A DNA stretch of 64,000 nucleotides from Todiramphus chloris collaris (lineage: Eukaryota; Chordata; Aves; Coraciiformes; Alcedinidae): positions 32,730,893-32,794,892 of the forward strand of contig JANVCC010000021.1 of the NCBI GenBank assembly GCA_025345505.1, read 5' to 3'. A program made the translations under genes and the position numbers. The notes beneath the pieces were generated by a model. That model was not told the DNA's origin, did not search any database, and saw only the letters and a program-made list of their open reading frames with translations. How positions within the stretch are numbered: the first letter of the stretch is position 1; each line of letters starts with the position of its first letter. Below, piece by piece: positions 24,367 to 35,688 of this stretch.

Positions 24367-24398
24367 TTTTTTTTTTTTTTGTTTTTTTTTTTTTTTTT
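24367..24398. repeat. T14-G-T17 run
   Basis: Two poly-T runs separated by one G, following GTTGTGTTGTGGGTTG. Confidence 0.9.
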
Positions 24399-26275
24399 CT
24401 GTAGAAAAGATCTTTTTCTTTTTTTAAGCATGTGTGAGTATATGTGGGCAGGGTGACGGGTGAAGGACAGTAAGCTTGTTCATGATAAATGAGTTGCTGC
24501 AGCAAAAGGCATTGTATTGCTTACTATGTCTACTTGTCGTTAAGGAGAAATACAGTTGTAACAGCATTTCAGTTTCTGCATTACATGCATTTAAGTGCCT
24601 GGCCACTAAGGACTCCTGCTTCCACTGATTCAAGACAGGAAAGTTGGCATATTATTCCCCAGTGCTCTAAACTCAATGCTGGCTTCTATTAAATGCTGTC
24701 AGACAGGCAGAACAATATTTGAAACAAGACTGTTTGAACTAAAATGTAATTGGACTCATTTAAAGTCTTATTACAATGAAATCTGACTTCCACCTTGTAA
24801 TTTGACTTGTAGAAACCTCTCAAAAAAACATTACCTTTTGCCACAGGCTGTACATTCAAATTCTGCACTAGGTAAGCATAATGAGAAAAGAAAGTTCTGA
24901 CATGGCTGGAGATCATATCAGCACTGGCTTGATTAATTATTTCCACATGATCAATCAGCACCTTATTTAGATAACTGGAGGCACTCACTAGTTAATTTGT
25001 GAGAGTAGAACAATGAGGGCAAGCATTTAGATGGTCAGTCAATACTCCAATTAGTGTTAGCAAGTCAAATGCAGGTTTGAAAAGCTAGTAAAAGAAAAGG
25101 GACTGAAATAACACAGCACCTCCTCTGTTCTTAGATATATTCTTTTCTAGGAATACACTGCAGTGACTCCACTGACCCTCCCCAAAAGCATTTACCTAGT
25201 CTTTCTAGTCATCTACTTAATAACATATATATATAATATACACACAAACTAGTTAAAATAAATACTGATGTTGCATTCGTGTAACAACATTCAAATTTAC
25301 AGCTGTTTATCTACTCACTCTGTTTCTACCTTTAGTACAATTTACTTGCACCTGTAAGACAGAGATTAGGTCCAGGTGGTAAAATCTAAGAGTAGAAACG
25401 GTGCACTTTAAAACTGCAAAAATTTGCAAGACATAAATTATAGAAAGGATCAGTTACTGTTCGATGTACTGCCTGGTACAGGGATTAATTTGCCTGAACT
25501 ATGTTACAGCCAAATCTGTAGACTAAATTCTGCATTCAGGATAAAATCTCTGTCCACAATGTCAGATACAGGGGGGAAGAAACTGGCAGAGGTTTAGGAC
25601 AAATGTCCAAAATTACATTACTGTTGTTCCCCATAGCATCTAAGCACTAACAAATGTCTGTATGTGAGAAAAAGAGAAATAATCATTTTATGTAACATCA
25701 TATTTTTCCACCTTCTGCTTGAGTAAAGAAAGAAGCCAAATTCACAATCTGACATTTCAACTAAACCAATTTTAGCAATATCAGACCGATTTTTTATAAA
25801 ATCTTCTACAGGGGAAAAAGGTTTAAAAAATTAACAAAAATTTTTAAAATAAAAATTTTGAAGTTTTGAAATATTAAATATTAATTGTTAATCAATGTTA
25901 AATGTTATTTTATCATTGCTGTTATTTTTATTTTTCTGTATATTCTAATGTAATTTGAATTAACTCATCATGGCATAAAATTGTCTATGAAGCAACATTA
26001 TTACATTTTTATTAGATATTAAGTACAGCAAAATCTGAAAGGAGAATTTCGGTTTTGAGATTGATGGAAGTAAAAGGCAATCTTTTTGTACACATTTCTT
26101 AGACAACAACAGTATCATGACTATTCTTAGATATTGGCAAAATAGAGTAGCTACACATTACTTTCATATTGGATAATAACTATTACTTTACAGTTTGATA
26201 GTTCCACAGTAACTATTACTTTCATATTTGATATCACTTTTTATCTTTGAAATTGCAATGTTGTCATAACATCAA

Positions 26276-26325
26276 GCACAGGTTAGTTTAGATGAGAAAA
26301 GCACAGGTTAGTTTAGACAAGAATC
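26276..26325. repeat. 25-bp tandem duplication
   Basis: GCACAGGTTAGTTTAGA is repeated with an exact 25-bp period (26276-26300 and 26301-26325). The last seven to eight bases of each unit have diverged. Confidence 0.9.
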
Positions 26326-27346
26326 ATTTGCTAAATAAAATTTTCAGGAAGTTGCTTGTTGATGATCTGAGAGATGATCTGGTTTACAAATCCCTAATAT
26401 TGTATGACCTTATTGGGCAAAAGTTAGGTAGGTGATAGGTGGGAATTATTTAGAGATTTTTATCAGAGCTGTAAGTATTCTAAATTGTGAATGCAACAAA
26501 TATGGCAGGGAAGAACTACTCAACTCATTTGTGTTAAGCCAAAGCAGGAACAAAGTGGTTTGCAGATTTTTGAATTATATGTAATTAATGGGCCAGTTCG
26601 TGAACTATACATTCGGGATCAATATCAGGAATACAATGGATAAAGCATAATATTGGACACCTACAAAATGTGAGTGTATCTGCCCTCCGATAATCTCAGA
26701 AATCTCTAACTGCATACATACCACCATATGTTTATATGCTCACCCCATCTCATCTATCAGTGCAGATTCCCCTCTTGCTACACACCTCCTGGTGGGATTG
26801 CAAGTGTGCTGGCTTTATGTGGACACATACCCATGCTGCTCCTTACAATGAACTGCTGGTGGAAAAGGTCCATTGGACTCACATAGGTACTCAGAAATGT
26901 GAATTCCAGCAAGTAGTACCCTTGCAGTGCCATCCCTCTAGCTGGACTGAAGCTGCCTATGCTGTCACATGGGTAGGAGACTCAGTTAGGCCTAGGAGGT
27001 AGGTCAGGATGGTGATGGAATGACTTCTGGCTGTGTCATGTTGGAGTTGGACTGCTGCTTTGTTACCACTTTTCTGTTCCAAGGTGTGTGTCCCCATCAC
27101 AAAATATCATGTTGCTTTATTTTTCTGGCCACACTGACTCCTTTTCTCAAAAATCCCTTTGCAATTATCTGATTATTTTTAATCTGAGTGATAGTAATTT
27201 CATGCAAATATTTCCATTGAAAATTTCCTCTTTAGGGGCCTCTGGTTTGAAGGTAACATCATCTCAGAATAGGAGAGTCCATTCACAAACTGTTAAAACC
27301 CACTTTCCTATCCATTGTTATAATCCATTGTTAACCTGGGTATGTT

Positions 27347-27384
27347 AACAAGAGGAGTATTTGACAACAAGAGGATTACTTGAC
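27347..27384. repeat. 19-bp tandem duplication
   Basis: AACAAGAGGAGTATTTGAC is followed directly by AACAAGAGGATTACTTGAC, three mismatches in 19. Confidence 0.9.
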
Positions 27385-28066
27385 AACAACTAATCTAAAA
27401 AAAAGTTAAGGATAAGAGCTTCCAAGAAAAGTAGAAGAATGTCAGGTATGTGTTAGTACCTGGATTTGGGCACACCTCCTGATATTCAGTACCTTTGGTC
27501 TATTAGCATGGCCATACCTTTCTTGAGAATGAAGTATAAAAAATCGAATTTGGTTTAAACTTCCTCTGAAAAAGCAGGATTTTATTTACAAGATAAAATG
27601 TAGTTGGAGGGCTATGGAGGGCTAGAACACAAAAATGTGATTGTATATTTTACTGCATCTCATCTGTACCCTCTCCAGACTGATTCTCTTCCAGCAACTC
27701 CTGCAGAAACTGTTGAAGTGCTAATGTATGCCTTTTACACATGGCTGCATGCCAAGCCATAGGATTTTGTTATAATTCTCCTTTCCTACACCTCTTACCA
27801 TACTGAATTTGTCCTTGGAATGGACAGCATCATCAGGAGTGAAGATTTAATTATAGCCACTTAGAGACAACTTAAGAACTGTTGTTTAATTTACTGCAGT
27901 TTTAAAGTGGAAGCTAGATGGTAGTTTGGAACTTTAGCAGTTTTAAAACACTGACACATAAGACATTTAGACAAAGGTTTGTGTAGCACAAATTCATTCT
28001 CAAGGAGACGTGATGGGAGTAAGGACTCTTAGAAATTTTTTTTTAATTATTTTATATTTTTTTTAA

Positions 28067-28150
28067 AAAACACCAGTAGATGTACCAAAATGTAATCTGA
28101 CCAAATTTTTTCAAAAATATGCATTTTTATAACTGATCTACTGGTGTTTT
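28067..28150. repeat. Inverted repeat with 15-bp perfect arms
   Basis: Left arm AAAACACCAGTAGAT (28067-28081), right arm ATCTACTGGTGTTTT (28136-28150), with 54 AT-rich bases between. The transcript could fold as a long hairpin. It could also be a tiny MITE-like relic, but no target-site duplication is clear. Confidence 0.9.
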
Positions 28151-29765
28151 AACTATTCATTTTGAGTGGAATTCATCTTATCTAGCCTTAGACACCTAGA
28201 GCATACATGTCTGCATCAGAGATAGTTCATGATTAACCTTAACATTTAAAAGAAAGATGTCCATTTTAAAGCATAATGCATTTGACCTATTCTAGGTGGC
28301 TTCTTTAGGTAGAAAAGAATCATATGCTAGATAAACCTGTTTTTCATTCATTATAAAAGGTGTCTAGTGTGATTAGCTCAGATATGGATATTTAGTTTTG
28401 TTATATATAATGAATTCCATTCCAGTTGTTTTATAAAAAATAAATCATTTGATTTAAAATACATGCCTATGAGGGTTTTGATAGATTTATTTTTTATACC
28501 TGACAGTATCTAATTGAATCTTATTACCTTAGTGTCTGTAATTCTGGGCTCTAAAATATGCATAATCTGTCATTTTATTGAAAACATGGCAAACTCATGG
28601 TAACTCTGTTAGCCTATGCCAATTATCTGTCTGCATTGGAATATTTTGGAGTGGTTATTGTTAAAGATTTTTGTTGTCATTGTTGTCATTATAGTCGTTG
28701 TTTTTCTCTATGTAAGGAGATCCTGCTACGCAGTAAGATATCTCATGGGATTTTGGCTACTTGTTCATTAACTTGAATGAATTACAAGTTTTCCATTGCC
28801 CTTTAAGTACGAAAATCAGGGCAACTTATATAACACAATGTACGTGTACCTTAATACGGAGTAAGTTTTCCAGACTGCTATTGGAAGAGCTTTTTTCCAT
28901 TTGAAATCAGTGAATAATCACATCTTTATCAGTTTTAGGAACATTGTCATTGTAACCAGGTATTTTCCAACTCTAAAATATTCAGCATAGAGAAAAAAAC
29001 AAAACAAAAAAAAATAGCCCCATGGCTTGGCAATGAAGAGCTGATTTTGAATTGGTGTACGCTATGCCTTCTTTGGGCAAAATGTGTCTGGTAAATGTGC
29101 TTCATTTTGTCATATTTCAGATTATTTTCTCATCAGTCATTTATTTCTATGTAGCAGAAACATATTTCTATTTAGAAGAAATATATTTCTACAGCTGACC
29201 TTGCTTGTTTTCTCTAAGTGAAGGGTACGGGTGATTTTGGCACTGGTACAAGCTTTGTTTCCAGTTTCCCCTAGTAGCAGGCTGGCAGAGAAATAGCCTT
29301 TCCAGCCTTCGTCAAGGCTAAAAGCTTCTATGTAGGTATGTCAGAGAGGAAAGTAGGTAATATCAGGTCCTGAGCACCTTCAAGAATATTTATTTTACGA
29401 TGTGGATTACAGAGTTTTCCAATTTGTTTATTTGCTTCAGTGTATTTTATATAACAGGACTCTAGGTTACAAGGCTAGATTCAGCTTAGAAATTAATAAA
29501 GTGGGGGGAATATGGTCCTCTTTTCATTCTTCACCTCAGATCAGTGGTGATCCTAGGGCAGATCTGAAGGACAGGAAAGCACGTTTCATAGTTTTACATA
29601 GCCCTGTGGAAGGACTAATGTCAGAATTTCAGAAGAAAGAGAATTTCATGCTATGAATGTGTGCTAACTCTGTAGCTGGGGAGACGAGTGTAAACGAGGA
29701 GCAAAATTTCCTTATCCTTTTTCAGTCTTCTGTTGCTGCTCCTGCCCTGTTTTGCATAATGATGG

Positions 29766-29844
29766 CTAATTAGAATATTATATAATTGTTATATATAATT
29801 GGTAATTCTATATTAATATAGAATTACTAATTAGAATATTATAT
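29766..29844. repeat. 26-bp palindrome between 18-bp direct repeats
   Basis: CTAATTAGAATATTATAT occurs at 29766-29783 and again, identical, at 29827-29844. Between them lies the perfect palindrome 29802-29827 (half-site GTAATTCTATATT, centre TT|AA at 29814/29815). The palindrome shares its last base with the second direct repeat. Confidence 0.95.
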
Positions 29845-30692
29845 GGTTTAATAAAGTTACTGTTTCCTTCAGGAAAATAGTATTTTTTATTTTTCAGTGA
29901 GCTACTCTTGATATTTGGCTGCTGATAGTGCTCAGAGAACCCTTGCAAATATTCTTTAATGTAACCTACAGAAAGTAATAACTTGGTACCTAATGTTGTG
30001 ATGAAAATTAAAATAGTCCCTAACCATACCACTTTTTGACTTTTAAAATATTTTATTATTAACAAGCAATCTTAATTTTGGGCCCCTTTGTATGGAAGTA
30101 CTTGATAACTATCTTTCAACAACAATATTAACTATGGAAATATGTTTTATTCTAAGGAATATTGAAGAAAAACATAATTTCCCTTAAAACTGAATGTATC
30201 TTTTTTTCTCTTGAATATACATTTCCACAGATCTCACAATTTAGATTGCTCTCAATTATTTTTAGCTTTGACTTAGTATTAACTGGTGCGTACTATCAGT
30301 TTTAATGCGTTTCAATACATCTTTGCTTTGAGAACTTCAGTTCATAACTTCGTGCATATAATTGAAATTAATTTAAATCTTAGCCTTAGCAGAAATGGTA
30401 TTTCATGGGCTTCTAGAATCTGCCCAATTCTGTTTACACTAGAAAAATATTTTTTCCATTTGATGTAGAAATGGACTAAATGAATTCAGTAAGTTTTACA
30501 GAAATTTATAAAGCTGGGATTTTAAGATAAAATATTAGACTATTTCTACTATTTTTTAACAAGATTTCTGAAGCATACAAACACACAATCCAGTATTTTT
30601 GAACTCTGTGATATTCCTCAGACAATTAGACCATTTTCTTTTTCTGCCAAAATTTACCATTCCTGCAGAGTCTACAAGTCTTTAAAAGTTTC

Positions 30693-30705
30693 TTTTTTTT
30701 TTTTT
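30693..30705. repeat. Poly-T run (T13)
   Basis: A pure run of 13 T. Confidence 0.85.
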
Positions 30706-31639
30706 ACTTTTTCCCACAGAAAAAAAATCCAACTGAAATTTAACTGAATCAGGATGTAATAACTTTATTTCCTGAAAGCAAGATTTGAAGTCAGTTAATA
30801 GAGCATGATTGTGTCTTTACAATTCTTTTTCATTTTTCTTCTGTTTTGCCCTGGGCTTTTTTTAGATAAAAGTTATGTTTATAACCAGATTAATTGTCAT
30901 TGGTTCTCTGTTGTCAGGTAATCTTTTAGTGATGCCAGAAACCTGAGCACGTAGATGATCAAATCTTTCTAATTTAGAAGCTGTGTCATAAAAAGTTTTA
31001 GTACATGCTAAAATACTTGAAGGTAGTATTTAGTTGCTGACAAGGTCTTTTTGTCATCTATAAAAACTTAAAAATTACAGCTGAGCAGTCATCGTCTCTT
31101 TACAAGAGAAACTTTTAATAGCTAGAAAATTTTAAGTTCAAGTTACTAAGAAAAATGGGATCCTACCTCAGCAACCCTGTGTATTCTCATCTGACGAAGT
31201 GAAATATCTCCTCTTAAACTTGTTTGGTAGCTGAGAATAATTGGTTTACTATTTTCATTACATAACCCTGAAGAGGGCATGATGACTTGCAGGTAGTCAT
31301 GTTTGCTGTATTATTTTGAGAGTTGACCAATTTTGTAGAGTCAAATTTTCATTTTATTTTCCCATTCATTTATAAAGAGAGTGGTATCTCCTGAAAGTTA
31401 ACAGCACTAGAAGTAGCAGATAATAGTACTTTGGATCACTGAGTGAAGTACATACATGCATTTTCAAATACTTTTAATTTTCAACAAGGGATTGTTTTTC
31501 CACATCTAAGATCTCAAGATGTAAGTGCTGCATGTATGCAGTTCACATGATACACAGTTCGTCTGCATGCATTCTAGCGAAATTAGATTTACTAAGCAAA
31601 TGGCGTGGAGTTACATCTGCACATATTTGTCGGAGAGTA

Positions 31640-31866
31640 TGTATGGATAGAAGGAGGAACATTTTCACCATGAAGACAGTCAAGTGCAGGGATAGGCTGC
31701 CTGGGGGTCTCTGTTGTCTCCGTCCCTAGAGACTGTCCTGTCTGGGTAAAGCCCAGAGCAATCTTCAGTAATTTTACAGCTGATGCTGCTTTGAGCTCAA
31801 GGGTGGCCTAGAGACCTCCTGAGATCTCTCCCAACTTGAATTCTTTAACTGCTTGATTCTTCTGTG
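31640..31866 (+). mobile_element. Old CR1 3' end fragment
   Basis: The tail of a CR1 element on the plus strand: worn versions of the stretch 'heart of the tail' can be followed from GGAACATTTTCACCATGAAG through CCCAGAGCAATCTTCAGTAA and TGATGCTGCTTTGAGCTCAA to GACCTCCTGAGATCTCTCCC and a terminal ATTCTTTAACTGCTTGATTC. The terminal octamers have decayed past clean recognition, so this is an old insertion. The left limit is approximate. Confidence 0.75.
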
Positions 31867-32524
31867 CAGTGGATGTGCTATGCCCAGGTCCTGCTTTCTA
31901 CTATGACTTAAATGTCTAGGGTAGATCTGGTTTGTAACAGGCAAAACAAATTTTATCTGCTAGTATTAAAATATCTGATCAAAAGGAGGTATTTGTACCT
32001 CAAGTACTTTGTCCAGGGGGAACATCCAGGAGTGCCTCTGTAGCTCTGGAAGTTACTGCGTTCATCCTCATGACCTCATTTCACTGCTTTCTAGCTAGCA
32101 GCTGCAGATTTGAGGGCGAAGCCTCAGGTAATATAGTCACTTTGATTGAACATGTGCTGTCCCATTTATTTTCTGGAAGTTAAAAGAGGTCAAAACAGAA
32201 TTTCTACACATCATATAGCACACCTACAATAGAACAAGTTGTCCAAGGACTTGATAATTTTCTTTATTCTGTAAATAGAAAGAAAGCAAGCTTTAAAATC
32301 ATTTATGTAAAAAACCCAGTATTTTTTCAAAGAGCGGAATTAAATAACCATTTTATATTAAAGTGGGGTTAGATTGACTATGTTTTGTTTGTTTTGTTTC
32401 GGGGAAAGTATAGAAGAAGAATGTTTGCGTTTGGACTCATTTGTCTGGGGCTAAGAAGGCAAATTAATTTTTCTTTTTATTATGAAATCTTCTGATTATA
32501 ATGCCATTCCACAAGTAATTATGA

Positions 32525-32628
32525 TTTTTTTTAGTTTTGGGGGTTTGGTTTTTGTTCTGGTGGTTTTTTTGTTTGGTTTTTTTTTTTTTTTTTGGTTTGG
32601 TTTGGTTTGGTTTGGTTTGGTTTTTTTA
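32525..32628. repeat. T/G tract with T17 and (GGTTT)6
   Basis: About 104 bases that are almost only T and G. They contain T17 at 32577-32593 followed directly by six perfect GGTTT units (32594-32623). It is not telomeric TTAGGG. It matches 20241-20400 in composition and orientation. Confidence 0.95.
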
Positions 32629-35608
32629 ATCTCTGTGGTTTTCCTTTTTATACAGGGCCTTATGAAGGTATTTTACAGTGTTGAGTATGTTATTTTTATC
32701 AGATTCTTGTTCTTGATTTTTCATCAGGTTGCAAGTTTCCTTAAAAAAGAAAAAAAAGTCTTCACAATTGGATTATATTATAGTAATGCTTTTTATTTGG
32801 TGCATAAATTCTCTCGTAAATAGAAGTCTAAGAGTTTTTGTTAATCATTTGATAAAATTTGTAGTTAATTTATTTTACTTTGAACATGTCTAAGAAGCCT
32901 GTAGACTAGCCTGTAAACACAGACATGTTGGTGTATTTGTGGTTTGGTAATACTGTTGTCAGCGTGTCACCTTATACCTTAAAGTACTTGCTTCTGAAGC
33001 TAGAGGGTTGTTGCTTGGGCTTTTTTTTTTTGTTGTTGTTTCTGAAAACATACAGTTTAGCATATCTTGAATAGAGTGTCATTTAAATGTGTGTTTCTAA
33101 ATTAAAGTTGATTAACTTCATCACATAATCAATATAATCAATAATAAATTAGTTAATATTTTAAATATCTTTTTCACCATATAAGTAAGTAAACGTGGAA
33201 AGATTTATTTTGTGCATTTTACATTACTAGAGATTTCAAGTGCCTTTTCTTCATTCTGTTATTTAAAGAGCTATTGCTTCATAAGAAGTGAAACCTGTTC
33301 AATGCTTCCCTAAGACATCTGTCTTTTATATTACAGCTTTATACTGTCATTCATAAACATGTCATTGCAATACATACCACGTAACTTGACTATCAATAGC
33401 AAATCTCTAGTGACAACATAGGCTATATTTATACTAAATAAAACAGCTTTAACGAATGTTTCCAGACACTGGAACCAAATTGCATACATTGTTAAATTGA
33501 TGCATTTGTCCCTCGCATGATTTTGGCCTAGGCCAAATAAGACTCTTCCAAGCAGCTCCTGGGCACTGTTCAGTAGTCAGAGCAGACCAGAGACTATCCC
33601 CAGTATGAAGTTCAGATGTGCCTAGTCCTGACCTGACCTGATTGTTTTGGAGAGAAAAAAATTTAAAAGCAGCAGCACAAGCTTTTCCATACTGGTAATC
33701 TCAGTGCCAAAGAACAGGCTGAGGATGTTTAAGTCATAGCCTTAGAGGCTTGTTCTGCTGTCTTTTCTGTACCAAAAATATCCTAGTGGAGATATTTTAT
33801 CCCTTTATTTTTGTTTCTTTGTAATATGATTTGCTCATTATTTTAGAGGTATTTTGGGGCTTTGTCATTTATTTTCACTCTTTTGAGCTATTTGTACCTA
33901 ATAGTGTCAGATAGATGGATCTATTGATACGTTATTGACAAAGTATTCTGCAGGAAGGTCTTTACCAAAACTGGTATTTTGCACAGCACAGGCAGATTTT
34001 GTGCTTTTTCCAGTCTCTTCTGGATCAAGTCTTTTCTAAATATAAAGCGCTCAACTTTTCCTCATCATTGTATGTTCCATCTTGAGCTTTGTGGACCGTT
34101 TTGTTCTAGGAAAATTTCTGTCTAGGTATTTCACGTGAAAAGGGTTTGACTCAGTCATCACTATGTAAATGTACATCCTTAATCGAGTAGAAGGAGACTA
34201 GCACATGAAAGAAATATTGATGTATAATCATTGTGTAACCACATGGTAAACTACGTCAGCAAAGCACATGCACATCAGAAGTTTGTATTTTAATAGCACA
34301 CTATAAAGTGGGCAAATGCCAGAGAACTTGCTCTCTCCTTAATGTGCGAGTTCTGATTGCATTTACTCTTTATTTATTTGAATATATTTAGATTAATTGC
34401 AGCAGAGCATGGATACTTGAGTTGTAGCAAAGTTATATAAAGGAAAACAAGAGGTTGCCCACTGATCAGATCTTAAAGCTGTGTATAATTGTAGTCTTCT
34501 TCGGTGCCAGAAATAAGAGGAAAGGAGAATAGAATACTTACATCTGAACTGTATAAGATAACAACTGTTACATGAATCAGAGACAGATTATTCCTTTACT
34601 GAAGGATCTCAAAAGCCTTTATAAATTATTATTATATTGCCAAAGTGTTGAATGACAACAATTCTAATATTTCATGTTTAAATGCATTTTCATTTAAACA
34701 CACAGTTTTGTTCTCTACTTTCTCCTTGGGGCTTTTCAGGAAAGTTATTTCCATAGTCATTCTTATACAGAGGAGTTAAAAATGTAACCCAGAAACACAT
34801 TTTGAATGAGTATTTCTATTTCTGTGCAATTCAGCTTTCTTGGGAAGTATATTTTTAATATCTAACCACTTCGCCTTACACAGAGAGAAAGAATAACATC
34901 ATTTACAGTTTTGTTCCCAGGAAGGTCCATTTTCAGTCTCCCTGCAGCAGCAATTACTCATAGAACTATTAATATTGCTTTGAAACAACTTCTGAAACAC
35001 AGTGTCTGGAGAAAGAGGGTTTCATATGATTTAACTCTTCTGAAAAACTGTGAGGTTCTGTTGCCACCGATTACTCTATTTCTTGCTATAAGACTGCCAT
35101 AAATTAGTCCTATGTAAGACTGGAGGAATGTAATATTGGATTAATACAGGCTGTCTTCCAGATATTTTTTCCTAGGTTTTGAGAGTCATAACCAATTGCT
35201 TACAAAGAATTATTAATAAATCCCTAATAATCTCCTAATTCCATGCATTTGGTTTTAGATAACACTAACTACAGATTCTACATGCTGGTTTCTAAATTTT
35301 ATTCTGAAACGTGATTTGAGGTTTTCTCTGTCACCCCATTGCACCTTTCCAGTGCAAAGTAGCCCCTACTTCTCAGATTTCTGAGGGCTTTACCATTTTT
35401 TCACTGATTGCTCTTGTTAGCTGCTGTGGTGGTCTGTGATAATTGTTTGCGTACTCATTACACTGTACCTGTTGACACGTGTAAGAGAGAAATACAAAAA
35501 GTGAACATGTTCATATAATTTTACAAACTTAATCTACAGTCCTTCAGAAGCCTAATCATGGTTACTGTGTATTTCAGACACCTGCAGCCTTAGGTATACA
35601 CTTGGAGA

Positions 35609-35688
35609 TGTTTTTTGTTTGGTTTTGTTTTTGTTTTTTTTTTTTCTTTCAATATGATATGCATACTGTTGCCTTTTTTTTTTTTTTT
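35609..35688. repeat. T/G tract and T16 run
   Basis: GTTTGGTTTTG-type sequence at 35609-35645, then 27 bases of ordinary sequence, then T16 at 35673-35688. Confidence 0.85.

Larger units (their letters stand above)
24251..31639. other. AT-rich noncoding DNA, no gene recognised
   Basis: No gene or recognisable transposon. It holds a T14-G-T17 run at 24367-24398, short tandem duplications at 26276-26325 and 27347-27384, an inverted repeat at 28067-28150, a palindrome with direct repeats at 29766-29844, and T13 at 30693-30705. Confidence 0.6.

Noticed and set aside
32594..32623. (GGTTT)6 as interstitial telomere repeat or CRISPR-like array
   Set aside because: The unit is not TTAGGG. There are no spacers, and the host is a vertebrate.
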